Source: Pseudomonas sp. TH15 (GTDB taxonomy: Bacteria; Pseudomonadota; Gammaproteobacteria; Pseudomonadales; Pseudomonadaceae). From it: a DNA stretch of 64,000 nt. Every line of letters begins with the position of its first letter. Position 1 is the first letter of the stretch. The notes beneath the pieces were generated by a model that did not search any database, was not told the origin of the DNA, and saw only the letters and a program-made list of their open reading frames with translations. Location: the NCBI RefSeq assembly GCF_016651105.1, contig NZ_JAEKEL010000002.1:826501-890500 (forward strand). The letters are read 5' to 3'. This document shows positions 1 through 8,988 of this stretch, in pieces. The translations under genes and the position numbers were made by a program.

Positions 1-381
1 TATCCAGTCGAACTCAAGTTTTGAAAAGCAAAGAGATCTGCTCCCTTTCCCCTCGCCCCCTTGGGCGAGAGGGGATTGACCGAGTTGTCCTGTCGCACAC
101 CGACCTGAAATATCCAGTCGAACTCAAGTTTTAAAAAGCAAAGAGATCTGCTCCCTTTCCCCTCGCCCCCTTGGGCGAGAGGGGACTGACCGGGTTGTCC
201 TGTCGAAGTACACCGACCTGAAATATCCAGTCGAACTCAAGTTTTGAAAAGCAAAGATATCTGCTCCCTTTCCCCTCGCCCTCTTGGGCGAGAGGGGACT
301 GACCGAGTTGTCCTGTCGAAGTACACCGACCTGAAATATCCAGTCGAACTCAAGTTTTGAAAAGCAAAGAGATCTGCTCCT
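1..381. repeat. Tandem array of 110-113 bp hairpin units
   Basis: Three full units start at 1, 111 and 224, and a fourth starts at 337 and is cut at 381 by the insertion element. Unit 1 is 110 bp because it lacks three bases (GAA or equivalent) near position 95; units 2 and 3 are 113 bp. Each full unit carries a GC-rich palindrome (CCCTCGCCC, loop CCTT, GGGCGAGAGGG). Unit 3 has a compensated-looking change in the loop and a GATATC variant. The array begins exactly at the window edge, so it may extend further left. No coding function is apparent. Confidence 0.9.
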
Positions 382-1666
382 GTAGAGACCGGTACATCCT
401 TTACACATTAGACCGGGGACATCGTTTACACCTTTTCCAGGCTTGCTACGCGTTTAGCGCCGCGTTCAAGCCTGCCTAAACAGAAGGTGCAAAGGTACAA
501 CTCCCACACATCATCAGCCACCTCCTTCAGCGCGATCTCTTCGCCGATCAGTGCCTCTCCCAGAAAAATCAGCTGTCCTTTCCATTTGAACTCTCCGTTC
601 GAACGAACCTTACGCACTTCAACGTCAGTGCCGTATTCAACCGCTGGCAGGTAACCGGGGTAGGGTCGTAACGACGGGCTATACACCGAAGCAGGTGGCT
701 TCATGTCCAACGCGGTGTGCGGTCGAACCTGATTGAAGTCCTGGATGAAATCCTCAAAGGCCAATTGCTGGCGCACAAGATTTTCCGCAGGTGTTCGTAA
801 TACCGCTGCTTTCAGCGTTCGGTGCATCCGTTCGTGCCGGCCATTTTGGTCGGGACGGCCAGGCGTAATTGTCTCGACGTGGATTCCGTGCCTGATGAAC
901 CACACCGACAACTTCGACAAACGCGCCAAACCCGTTGATGCGAAGGGAGCGCCATTGTCCGTGCGAATCACATCCGGCAACCCAAACTCCCGGAAGGCCC
1001 ACTCGAAGCCCTGCCGCGTCGGCTCCCCATGCGTGCTGGGCAATGCCCGGCAAAGCAGCAGATAGCGACTCATCTGGTCGGTAATGGTCAGCGGATAGCA
1101 CCAATTGCCATCCTGCATTTTGAATTGCCCTTTGTAGTCGGCACACCAGGTCTGATTGGGTTGATCGACCGGACGCAAATGCGTCGGAGCGCGTGGGCGC
1201 ACGGGATAGGGGCGCCGCGCGGTGACCAGACCAGCCTTCTTCAACCATATCCCGGCGGTACTCGCGGCCGGCCAGTGGATATCCGGATCGGAGACGCGTA
1301 GACGATCAATGATCTGCTTCGGCCCCCGATCGGGATGCTCGTTTTTCTTGGTCAGCAGCGTGGCTATGATTTCGTCGGGAGTCTGATGAGGGCAATTCAA
1401 TGGCTTACGCGATTGCTCTTTCAAGCCATCCACGCCCAGCGCTGCATACCGTTCCAACCACTTGTCGATGGTTGGACGGCTGACGCCATAGCGCCGACTT
1501 AATTGGCTTTTGGTGTAACTGCCGCCAAGCCAGTCGCTGACTAACTTCACTCGTTGATCCATTGGGGATTCTTGATTCCAGGGCATGGTCAGCACCTCCT
1601 GACCATGATTGATACCTGTAAACCATGTCCCCGGTCTCAAACGTAAAGGATGTACCCGGTCTTTAC
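382..1666 (-). mobile_element. IS481-family insertion sequence, apparently intact
   Basis: The element has imperfect terminal inverted repeats. The left end (from 382) reads GTAGAGACCGGTACATCC, and the complement of the right end (to 1666) reads GTAAAGACCGGGTACATCC; both continue with CTTTAC and then GAGACCGGGGACAT or a close variant. It is flanked by CTCC at 378-381 and 1667-1670, consistent with a 4-bp target duplication. The uninterrupted target, TGCTCCCTTTCCCC, is present in the neighbouring repeat units, so the insertion point can be reconstructed. One transposase gene fills the element. Confidence 0.88.
426..1586 (-). CDS. IS481-family DDE transposase
   Basis: This 386-residue transposase catalyses cut-and-paste or copy-out movement of the surrounding element. 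The N-terminus has a helix-turn-helix (about residues 24-50, GVSRPTIDKWLERY). The retroviral-integrase-type core carries the acidic triad at about D150 (WCADYKG), D210 (IRTDNG) and E252 (NGRHERMHRT). An in-frame start 18 codons upstream exists, but the ATG at 1586 is preferred: it has an AGGAGG sequence eight bases upstream. No frameshift or stop interrupts the reading frame, so it is probably functional. Confidence 0.9.
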   Translation of the reverse strand: MPWNQESPMDQRVKLVSDWLGGSYTKSQLSRRYGVSRPTIDKWLERYAALGVDGLKEQSRKPLNCPHQTPDEIIATLLTKKNEHPDRGPKQIIDRLRVSDPDIHWPAASTAGIWLKKAGLVTARRPYPVRPRAPTHLRPVDQPNQTWCADYKGQFKMQDGNWCYPLTITDQMSRYLLLCRALPSTHGEPTRQGFEWAFREFGLPDVIRTDNGAPFASTGLARLSKLSVWFIRHGIHVETITPGRPDQNGRHERMHRTLKAAVLRTPAENLVRQQLAFEDFIQDFNQVRPHTALDMKPPASVYSPSLRPYPGYLPAVEYGTDVEVRKVRSNGEFKWKGQLIFLGEALIGEEIALKEVADDVWELYLCTFCLGRLERGAKRVASLEKV

Positions 1667-1850
1667 CTCCCTTTCCCCTCGCCCCCTTGGGGGAGAGGGC
1701 TGGGGTGAGGGGGTAGCTCTTAGCCGCACCGCACTATTCGACTTTTACTTCCTGCGCAACAGTCCTTTCTGAAATCAGCTCTGTTTCCTATCGTCCTTGA
1801 ACCTTAACCTTGGCGCACCAAACAGCACTTGCCAAGCAAAGGTTTTAAAG

Positions 1851-2072
1851 ATGTCCAACACTATGGGTATTGCCAGCGCTTTCGTTTTGTCCGCTTTGTT
1901 CCTGTCCCCGCTCGCCATGGCTGAAGAGTCGCCAGCCTTTGTTGCCCAAAACGCGGCACGGGCAAAAGCGTTCGAACAGTCTCAGGCCGAGATGACCGCA
2001 AAAGCCCAAGACGCGACGCAGGCGCCTCAGGCTGCCGCAACCCAGGCTCAAGCGTCCGAGAAAGACAGCTGA
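1851..2072 (+). CDS. Small exported Ala/Gln-rich protein, unknown function
   Basis: This 73-residue protein has a clear signal peptide (hydrophobic residues about 6-22, cleavage likely after AMA at 24). The mature part of about 49 residues is rich in Ala, Gln and Glu and looks disordered or helical. The start at 1851 is chosen because AAAGG lies just upstream and the signal peptide begins there; 18 upstream in-frame codons look non-coding. A strong terminator at 2140-2166 closes it as a single-gene unit before the porin gene. I do not recognise a family; cysteine is absent, so it is not a lipoprotein. Confidence 0.65.
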   Translation: MSNTMGIASAFVLSALFLSPLAMAEESPAFVAQNAARAKAFEQSQAEMTAKAQDATQAPQAAATQAQASEKDS

Positions 2073-2139
2073 GTCGCGCACCGCTCCGTTTCCCTCGACG
2101 CGGTTGTTTGGCTCTTCCCGTTCAACCGTCGTCACTCCA

Positions 2140-2166
2140 GGCCGCTGCCATTCAGCGGCCTTTTTT
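2140..2166 (+). terminator. Rho-independent terminator of the small exported protein gene
   Basis: An 8-bp perfect stem GGCCGCTG/CAGCGGCC with a 5-base loop is followed by six T residues. Confidence 0.9.
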
Positions 2167-2260
2167 CGTTGTGGTCTGAAAGCCGTTTGGTTCGTCTGTA
2201 ACAACAAGAAACATCAAGCGCCTCAAAATATAGAGGTGCCAGTTGACCCAAGGAGCTCCA

Positions 2261-3583
2261 TTGCACGTGCGTTACCCAGTCCGCTTTACTCCGTTGTTCA
2301 TTGCAATTGCCGCAACGATGGCATCTTCCGCTCACGCCGATGAGCCTGCCAAAGAAGGTTTTGTCGAAGGGTCGAGCCTCAACCTCAACGCCCGCAACTA
2401 CTACATGAACCGCAACCGGCACCAGCACACCGATGACAACATCGAGTGGGGCCAGGGCTTTCTCGGCAAGTTCGAATCCGGCTTCACCGAAGGCACCGTC
2501 GGTTTCGGCCTCGACGCCCACGCCATGCTCGGGCTGAAACTCGACGGCGGTGGCGGCACCGACAATTCGAGCATCCTGCCGGTGAGCGCTGGCAACGGCA
2601 AAGCGCCGGGCTCGTTCTCCACCGCCGGCGGCACGCTGAAAATGCGCGCCTTCGATACCGAATTGAAGGCCGGTGACCTGTTTCTCACTAACCCGGTAAT
2701 CGCCGGCGGTGAAAGCCGCATGCTGCCGCAGACCTTTCGTGGTGTCAGCCTGACCAATCACAGCTTCGATGGCTGGTTGATTGAAGGTGGCCAGGCCAGT
2801 TTCACCAAGCCTTACAACCAGAGCGGCCACAAGCGCATCAGCACCTCTTACGGCACCCTCGCCGACGGTGAAGAGAGCCAGCACCTGAACTGGGCCGGCG
2901 TGGCCTGGAGCGGTTTGCCGGGTCTGACCAGCAGCCTGTACGCCTCCGAGCTCAAGGACATCTGGAACCAGTACTACTACGATCTGGATTACACCTACGC
3001 GTTGAACGACCTCGTTAGCCTCAACCCGGGCCTGCACTTCTATCACACACAAGACACCGGTGATGCGCTGCTCGGCAACATCGACAACAACACCTACAGC
3101 CTGCATTTCACCGTCGGCGTGGGCAATCACAGCGTTACGGCCGCGTATCAGCGGGTCAACGGCAACACGCCGTTCGACTACATCAGCCAGGGCGACAGCA
3201 TCTACCTGGACAACTCCCAGCAGTACTCGGACTTCAACGGCCCGAACGAGCGTTCGTGGAAACTCAAGTACGCCTACGATTTCGTCGGTCTCGGCTTGCC
3301 TGGCCTGACCTCGGCGGTTTCCTACTCCCGGGGTGAAACGGACTTGACCAAGGTCGATCCGGACAGCAAGGGCTACACCTCGTGGTACAGCGCCGACGGC
3401 AAACACGCCAAGCATTGGGAGCGCGACGTCGATCTGAAATACGTGGTTCAGGGCGGCAAGGCCAAGGACCTGGCGGTGCGCCTGCAATGGGCGACCAACC
3501 GCGGTGGCAATGGCTACGGCGCGCTCGATCAGGACACCGATGAATACCGTGTGATCGTCGATTACCCGATCAACGTCTTCTAA
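2261..3583 (+). CDS. OprD-family outer-membrane porin
   Basis: This 440-residue outer-membrane channel belongs to the OprD/Occ family, which takes up amino acids, peptides or aromatic acids in Pseudomonas; the substrate cannot be told from sequence. Visible features are a signal peptide (residues 1-26, ending SSAHA), the family hallmark GFVEGSSLNLNARNYY at the mature N-terminus, alternating beta-strand patterns throughout, and a C-terminal Phe (YPINVF) typical of barrel proteins. The start is taken as TTG at 2261 because AAGGAG lies five bases upstream; another in-frame TTG at 2243 has no ribosome-binding site. Length fits the family (about 420-450). Confidence 0.92.
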   Translation: MHVRYPVRFTPLFIAIAATMASSAHADEPAKEGFVEGSSLNLNARNYYMNRNRHQHTDDNIEWGQGFLGKFESGFTEGTVGFGLDAHAMLGLKLDGGGGTDNSSILPVSAGNGKAPGSFSTAGGTLKMRAFDTELKAGDLFLTNPVIAGGESRMLPQTFRGVSLTNHSFDGWLIEGGQASFTKPYNQSGHKRISTSYGTLADGEESQHLNWAGVAWSGLPGLTSSLYASELKDIWNQYYYDLDYTYALNDLVSLNPGLHFYHTQDTGDALLGNIDNNTYSLHFTVGVGNHSVTAAYQRVNGNTPFDYISQGDSIYLDNSQQYSDFNGPNERSWKLKYAYDFVGLGLPGLTSAVSYSRGETDLTKVDPDSKGYTSWYSADGKHAKHWERDVDLKYVVQGGKAKDLAVRLQWATNRGGNGYGALDQDTDEYRVIVDYPINVF

Positions 3584-3637
3584 GATCAGCATCAAATCAG
3601 CTGCGATCTGATACAAATTTTGATTGAAATGGTTTTT

Positions 3638-3726
3638 GTGGCGAGGGGATTTATCCCCGATGGACTGCGCAGCAGACCCTTTTTGCGGCCGCTTCGCAGC
3701 CCATCGGGGATAAATCCCCTCGCCAC
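3638..3726. repeat. REP-like inverted repeat (GTGGCGAGGGGATTTATCCCC class)
   Basis: Two arms of about 26 bases are nearly perfect complements around a 37-base centre, and each arm is itself palindromic (GGGGATTTATCCCC). It lies between the porin and the diguanylate cyclase genes. A related copy is at 59571-59702. Confidence 0.85.
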
Positions 3727-3804
3727 AGTAGATCTGTTTCAGTGTTATCCCCCGCAGTGTTTGTGCAACTACGCTTATAAGATCCCCCAACCGATAACCC
3801 CATC

Positions 3805-5307
3805 ATGATCGCGAGCCGTACCCCACCCGTTACGGGCAAGACCGGACGCCCCGAGTTGCTGCTGATCTGCGGCAGTTCACTGACCGTGATCGCGATTATC
3901 TGCATCGTCACCTTTCTGCTGATTCGTGAGCACGCCAACGCTCAGGACTCGGCCACCCGCAGCGCCACCACCATCGCGCAATTGATCGACGCCGACGTCC
4001 TGCGCACGGTCGAACTGTACGACCTGACCCTGCAAGGCCTGATCGCCGCCGCCCAGCGTGATGACTTGCGCGACGTCACCCCAGAGATTCGCCATCTGGC
4101 GCTGTTCGACCGCTCCACCACCGCGCGCTTCAAAGGCGACATCCTGCTGCTCGACAAGCATGGCGAGGTGATTGCCGACTCCTCGCGGGTCGACCCCAAA
4201 CCGGGTAATTTCGCCGACCGCGACTACTTCCTCGCGCACGCTTTCAACCGTGATGTCGGCATGTTCATCAGCCGCCCGTTCAAAACCCGCTGCGACTGCG
4301 ATGAGGCCAATCAATGGCGCATCAGCTTCAGCCGGCGCATTTCCTCGGACACCGGGGAGTTCATCGGCGTGGCCGTGGCGTCGATGAAACTCGACTACTT
4401 CGATCAGTTGTTCAACAGCCTCGACATCGGCAAAAACAGCACGCTGAACATCATCGACAACGACGGCGTGCTGCTCGCGCAGAAGCCCTATCTGCAAAGC
4501 GACTCCATCGGCAAGAGCTTCGGCAATCGGCCCAACGTGGTGCGGATTCTGCGCGACAAGGATGGTAATGGCAGTTTCACCAGCATTTCGAGTATCGACC
4601 ATCAACGGCGCCTCTACACCTATTCGCGGGTTGGCAATCTGCCGCTGACGGTGATGGTCGCGCTCTCCAGCGATGAGGTATTTGCCACTTGGCGCCGCAC
4701 CGCGATATTGATCAGCGGCGCGACTGGCGTGCTGTGCGCGGGTTTGCTGTGGCTGACCTGGCTGCTCGCCCGCGAACTGCGTTTGCGCCAGCGGGCCGAG
4801 CGTGAACTGGCGCAACTGGCGGCCACGGATGCGCTGACCGGTGTCGCCAACCGGCGGATGCTTGATCAGTCGTTGCGCCACGAATGGTTCCGCGCACAGC
4901 GTTCGGGCCAGCCGATATCGGTGATGATGATCGATGCCGACCATTTCAAGGCGTTCAATGACCGCCACGGCCATCCGGCCGGGGATCAGGCGTTGAAAAC
5001 ACTGGCCCGAGTGATCATTGAAAACGTACGACGACCGGCGGATGTGGTCGCCCGTTACGGCGGTGAGGAGTTTTCGGTGATCCTGCCGGAAACCGACAGC
5101 GCGGGCGCGAAGCAGATCGCCGAACACATCCGTGAGGCGGTGGAGCAACTGCCATTGGTGGCGAATGCCAAGACGCCGATGACTGTCAGTATCGGGATTA
5201 GTACCTGGACCAGTGCGAGCGAGATCAGCCTGGAGCAGTTGTTGTTTGCGGCGGACAAGGCGTTGTATCAGGCCAAGGAAACGGGACGTAACCGGGTGGT
5301 GGCTTAG
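3805..5307 (+). CDS. Membrane diguanylate cyclase with periplasmic dCache-like sensor
   Basis: This 500-residue inner-membrane enzyme should make the second messenger c-di-GMP from two GTP. A first membrane segment (about 12-35) is followed by a periplasmic region of about 250 residues resembling a double Cache sensor, a second membrane segment (about 297-320), then a GGDEF domain. The domain has the entry motif DALTGVANRR and an intact GGEEF active site at 419-423. RPAD at 409-412 sits exactly five residues before it and matches the RxxD inhibitory I-site, so product inhibition is expected. No EAL domain is present. The signal sensed is unknown; it is not co-oriented with lpxC. Confidence 0.93.
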   Translation: MIASRTPPVTGKTGRPELLLICGSSLTVIAIICIVTFLLIREHANAQDSATRSATTIAQLIDADVLRTVELYDLTLQGLIAAAQRDDLRDVTPEIRHLALFDRSTTARFKGDILLLDKHGEVIADSSRVDPKPGNFADRDYFLAHAFNRDVGMFISRPFKTRCDCDEANQWRISFSRRISSDTGEFIGVAVASMKLDYFDQLFNSLDIGKNSTLNIIDNDGVLLAQKPYLQSDSIGKSFGNRPNVVRILRDKDGNGSFTSISSIDHQRRLYTYSRVGNLPLTVMVALSSDEVFATWRRTAILISGATGVLCAGLLWLTWLLARELRLRQRAERELAQLAATDALTGVANRRMLDQSLRHEWFRAQRSGQPISVMMIDADHFKAFNDRHGHPAGDQALKTLARVIIENVRRPADVVARYGGEEFSVILPETDSAGAKQIAEHIREAVEQLPLVANAKTPMTVSIGISTWTSASEISLEQLLFAADKALYQAKETGRNRVVA

Positions 5308-5380
5308 CTGAGTTTTTCGCTGAGCCGACGGGCTTGCTCGCGAAGGGGCCAGCGCAGACAACACAAAAAATCGCGGGTAT

Positions 5381-5408
5381 AAAAAAAGGCCACCCGAAGG
5401 CAGCCTTT
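5381..5408 (-). terminator. Terminator of the dcw cluster, downstream of lpxC
   Basis: On the minus strand AGGCTGCC-TTCG-GGTGGCCT forms a stem with a UUCG tetraloop followed by seven T residues. Confidence 0.88.
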
Positions 5409-5429
5409 AAAAACTAGAGAGGTTTTTGC

Positions 5430-6341
5430 TTACACGGCCGCAACAGGACGCATGTAAGAGATCGGTGCAGTGCTGGCGTCTTCGAAAGTCACGACTTCCC
5501 AAGCATCTGTCTGCTCAATCAACTTGCGCAGCAGCTGGTTGTTCAATGCATGTCCGGACTTGAAGCCCTTGAACTCACCAATCAGGCTATTGCCCAGCAG
5601 GTAGAGGTCACCAATTGCATCGAGGATCTTGTGCTTCACGAATTCGTCTTCATAGCGAAGGCCGTCTTCGTTCAGTACACCATCCGCGTCGACCACAATA
5701 GCGTTTTCAACGCTGCCGCCGAGTGCGAGGTTGTGCTTGCGCAGGTACTCGATATCACTCATGAAACCAAAGGTACGGGCGCGGCTGACTTCTTTTACGA
5801 ACGAAGTACTGGAAAAATCCACGCTTGCACTTTGTGTGCGGTTACGGAAAACCGGGTGATCGAAATCGATCTCGAAGCTCACTTTGAAACCTTCGAAAGG
5901 GACGAAAGTGGCGCGCTTGTCGCCGTCTTCCACTGTCACTTCCCGCAGGATCCGGATGAACTTCTTGGCAGCGTCCTGTTCTTCCAGGCCGGCCGATTGA
6001 ATCAGGAATACGAAAGGTCCAGCGCTACCATCCATGATTGGGACTTCGGACGCGGAGAGCTCGACGTAGGCGTTATCGATGCCCAGGCCAGCCATGGCCG
6101 AGAGCAAGTGCTCCACCGTATCCACTTTGACGTCACCGTTGACCAGCGTGGTCGACATCGTGGTTTCGCCAACGTTTTCCGCGCGAGCAGGAATCTGCAC
6201 CACAGGGTCCAGATCGGCACGAACAAACACGATGCCGGTGTCGATAGGTGCAGGCTTGAGGGTCAGGTATACCTTCTCCCCGGAGTGCAGGCCTACACCT
6301 GTGGCACGGATAATATTTTTCAGTGTGCGTTGTTTAATCAT
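5430..6341 (-). CDS. lpxC: UDP-3-O-acyl-N-acetylglucosamine deacetylase
   Basis: LpxC removes the acetate from UDP-3-O-acyl-GlcNAc. This is the first committed, zinc-dependent and cytoplasmic step of lipid A synthesis. The protein has 303 residues, the normal length. The canonical N-terminus (MIKQRTLKNIIRATGVGLHS) and the metal-ligand regions VEHLLSAMAG and HKILDAIGDLYLLG are all present. It is the last gene of the dcw cluster, separated from ftsZ by 112 bases that contain a candidate promoter, and followed by a terminator. Confidence 0.99.
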   Translation of the reverse strand: MIKQRTLKNIIRATGVGLHSGEKVYLTLKPAPIDTGIVFVRADLDPVVQIPARAENVGETTMSTTLVNGDVKVDTVEHLLSAMAGLGIDNAYVELSASEVPIMDGSAGPFVFLIQSAGLEEQDAAKKFIRILREVTVEDGDKRATFVPFEGFKVSFEIDFDHPVFRNRTQSASVDFSSTSFVKEVSRARTFGFMSDIEYLRKHNLALGGSVENAIVVDADGVLNEDGLRYEDEFVKHKILDAIGDLYLLGNSLIGEFKGFKSGHALNNQLLRKLIEQTDAWEVVTFEDASTAPISYMRPVAAV

Positions 6342-6393
6342 GGCTTGGGCCGCTTCAGCGCAAATTGCGAACTGGTATCAACAAAGGCTGGCG

Positions 6394-6422
6394 ATGATAG
6401 CAGACCAGACCTTTGCTGAACA
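6394..6422 (-). promoter_or_regulatory. Candidate lpxC promoter (extended -10)
   Basis: On the minus strand TGC-TATCAT gives an extended -10 (TATCAT complement at 6394-6399). A weak TGTTCA lies 17 bases upstream. It sits in the ftsZ-lpxC gap. Promoter assignment is from consensus only. Confidence 0.5.
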
Positions 6423-6453
6423 CCAATCACCTTCATCGCCCTGATACATTCCA

Positions 6454-7647
6454 TCAATCAGCCTGACGACGCAGGAAAGCCGGGATGTCCAGGTAATCCA
6501 GATCGTCTTGCGGATTCATCTTCGCGGCAGTCGCAGCACCGGCCTGAGCCTGGTTGCGCATGACGGTCGGACGGTCCAGGTCACGGTAGTTCACAGCAGG
6601 CGCTTCCTGACGAGAAGGCGCTTGTTGCTGCGGCTGCGATGCCACGGACGTATGCATGGTGTTGTCGATGATCTTCACAGGCTTCTCGATTTTCGCGCCC
6701 AGACCAGTAGCAACCACAGTCACGTGCAGCTCGTCGCGCATGTCTGGATCGATAACGGTACCGACCTTGACCATCGCGTGCTCGGAAGCGAAGGCTTCGA
6801 TGATGCTACCCACGTCGGAGTACTCACCCAGGGACAGGTCAGGACCGGCGGTGATGTTCACCAGGATGCCGCGTGCACCTTGCAGGTTCACGTCTTCGAG
6901 CAACGGGTTGCGAATGGCCGCTTCGGTGGCTTCGCGTGCACGGTTCGGACCGCTGGCGCAGCCAGTGCCCATCATCGCCATGCCCATTTCGCTCATCACG
7001 GTACGTACGTCAGCGAAGTCGACGTTGATCATGCCCGGACGCTTGATGATGTCGGAGATACCGCGAACGGCACCGGCCAGTACATCGTCAGCCTTGGCGA
7101 AAGCCGACAGCAGGCTTGCGTCTTTACCGAGGATGGTCAGCAGCTTCTCGTTGGGAATGGTGATCAACGAGTCGACGCTTTCAGACAGCAGACGGATACC
7201 TTCGTCGGCGATCTGCATACGCTTGCGGCCTTCGAACGGGAAAGGACGAGTCACCACCGCAACGGTGAGGATCCCCATTTCCTTGGCCACTTCGGCAATG
7301 ATTGGCGCAGCACCGGTACCGGTACCGCCGCCCATGCCAGTGGTGATGAACACCATGTTGGTGCCCTGCAGGACTTCGGCAATGCGCTCACGATCTTCGA
7401 GAGCGGCCTGACGACCTACTTCAGGGTTGGCGCCGGCGCCCAGACCTTTGGTCACACCGGTACCGAGTTGCAGGATGGTCCGCGCGCCGATGGATTTCAG
7501 CGCCTGGGCATCAGTGTTGGCGCAGATAAATTCAACGCCTTCAATGTTGCTCTTGACCATGTGGTTGACAGCGTTGCCGCCGCCTCCGCCAACACCGATA
7601 ACTTTAATAACCGGGCTTGCGGGGATGTTGTCTACGAGTTCGAACAT
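6454..7647 (-). CDS. ftsZ: Cell division GTPase FtsZ
   Basis: This tubulin homologue polymerises into the Z ring at midcell. It has 397 residues with an N-terminal GTPase domain. The glycine-rich GVGGGGGNAVNHM segment and the tubulin signature GGGTGTGAAP are present. A variable linker rich in Gln and Ala follows (about 320-370), then the conserved C-terminal peptide DYLDIPAFLRRQ, which binds FtsA and ZipA. It lies 66 bases downstream of ftsA. Confidence 0.99.
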   Translation of the reverse strand: MFELVDNIPASPVIKVIGVGGGGGNAVNHMVKSNIEGVEFICANTDAQALKSIGARTILQLGTGVTKGLGAGANPEVGRQAALEDRERIAEVLQGTNMVFITTGMGGGTGTGAAPIIAEVAKEMGILTVAVVTRPFPFEGRKRMQIADEGIRLLSESVDSLITIPNEKLLTILGKDASLLSAFAKADDVLAGAVRGISDIIKRPGMINVDFADVRTVMSEMGMAMMGTGCASGPNRAREATEAAIRNPLLEDVNLQGARGILVNITAGPDLSLGEYSDVGSIIEAFASEHAMVKVGTVIDPDMRDELHVTVVATGLGAKIEKPVKIIDNTMHTSVASQPQQQAPSRQEAPAVNYRDLDRPTVMRNQAQAGAATAAKMNPQDDLDYLDIPAFLRRQAD

Positions 7648-7713
7648 TTTCCCTCTCCTTACATTCTCTAGTTTTTTCGCCTACTGCGTTTGTTGCGGTG
7701 CTGCGGTAAATCT

Positions 7714-8973
7714 TTAGAAATTGCCTTGTACCCAGCTCTTGATGCGATCGAGCAAGGCGGCTTTCGGTTCTTCATTGCTGTAGCTGTCGCGGCTGCTGAT
7801 GCCCGAGAACGAAATCCCGTCAGACTGCTTTTGCAGGCCGTACATCAACAGGCCAACGCCAGTGGAATAAATCGGGTTGCGGACCACGTCATCCAGCCCC
7901 TTCACGCCGTGCGGCACGCCCAGGCGAACCGGCATGTGGAAGATTTCCTCGGCCAGTTCGACCGCGCCTTCCATCTTCGACGTACCACCGGTTAGCACGA
8001 TGCCGGCCGGGATCAGGTCTTCGTAGCCGCTGCGGCGCAGTTCAGCCTGGATCAACGTGAACAGCTCGTCGTAACGCGGCTCGACCACTTCGGCCAAGGC
8101 CTGGCGGGACAGCTCGCGCGGTGGACGGTCGCCAACGCTTGGGACCTTGATGGTTTCACCGGCACCGGCCAGTTTGGCCAGGGCGCAGGCGTAACGAATC
8201 TTGATTTCTTCGGCGTATTGGGTCGGTGTACGCAGCGCCATGGCGATGTCGTTGGTCACCTGATCGCCCGCAATAGGGATCACGGCGGTGTGACGGATCG
8301 CGCCTTCGGTGAAGATCGCGATGTCGGTGGTACCGCCGCCGATGTCCACCAGGCACACGCCCAGCTCTTTCTCGTCGTCGGTCAGGACCGAATACGCGGA
8401 AGCAAGCTGCTCGAGAATGATGTCGTCGATTTCCAGACCGCAGCGACGCACGCATTTTTCAATGTTCTGTGCGGCGTTGACGGCGCAGGTCACCACGTGA
8501 ACCTTGGCTTCCAGACGTACGCCCGACATGCCCAGCGGCTCACGGACGCCTTCCTGGTTATCGATCACGTAATCCTGCGGCAGGGTGTGCAGCACGCGCT
8601 GGTCAGCCGGGATCGCCACGGCCTGGGCAGCATCGAGTACACGCTCAAGGTCAGCAGCGCTGACTTCGCGATCACGAATCGCCACGATGCCGTGGGAGTT
8701 CAGGCTGCGAATGTGATTGCCGGCCACGCCGACGAACGCCGAGTGGATCCGGCAACCGGCCATCAGCTGCGCTTCTTCGATGGCGCGCTGGATCGATTGC
8801 ACGGTGGACTCGATGTTCACCACCACGCCTTTCTTCAGGCCACGGGACGGATGAGTGCCGATCCCGACGATTTCCAGCGTGCCGTCGTCCGAAACCTCGC
8901 CGACCAGCGCCACCACTTTGGAGGTGCCGATATCGAGACCGACGATCATTTTGCCGCTTTGCACGTTTGCCAT
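7714..8973 (-). CDS. ftsA: Cell division actin-like protein FtsA
   Basis: FtsA tethers FtsZ filaments to the inner membrane and helps recruit and activate late division proteins. The 419 residues show the actin-fold phosphate-binding motifs (GLDIGTSKV at the N-terminus, VDIGGGTTDIAIF in the middle, GGTSKMEG near 335). The C-terminus (LLDRIKSWVQGNF) is an amphipathic membrane-targeting helix. It follows ftsQ by 15 bases. Confidence 0.99.
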   Translation of the reverse strand: MANVQSGKMIVGLDIGTSKVVALVGEVSDDGTLEIVGIGTHPSRGLKKGVVVNIESTVQSIQRAIEEAQLMAGCRIHSAFVGVAGNHIRSLNSHGIVAIRDREVSAADLERVLDAAQAVAIPADQRVLHTLPQDYVIDNQEGVREPLGMSGVRLEAKVHVVTCAVNAAQNIEKCVRRCGLEIDDIILEQLASAYSVLTDDEKELGVCLVDIGGGTTDIAIFTEGAIRHTAVIPIAGDQVTNDIAMALRTPTQYAEEIKIRYACALAKLAGAGETIKVPSVGDRPPRELSRQALAEVVEPRYDELFTLIQAELRRSGYEDLIPAGIVLTGGTSKMEGAVELAEEIFHMPVRLGVPHGVKGLDDVVRNPIYSTGVGLLMYGLQKQSDGISFSGISSRDSYSNEEPKAALLDRIKSWVQGNF

Positions 8974-8988
8974 GGGTCCTGCCTCTTC

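Noticed and set aside
1..381. Possible CRISPR array
   Set aside because: Units are whole 110-113 bp tandem copies without unique spacers, and no cas genes are near.
124..408. 94-codon minus-strand open frame across the tandem repeats
   Set aside because: It simply translates the 113-bp repeat unit, has repeated peptide blocks of low complexity, no ribosome-binding site, and is cut by the insertion element.
2132..3790. 552-codon open frame opposite the OprD-type porin
   Set aside because: It mirrors a highly expressed-looking porin with strong codon bias; high-GC genes commonly leave the antisense frame open. No signal, motif or ribosome-binding site supports it.
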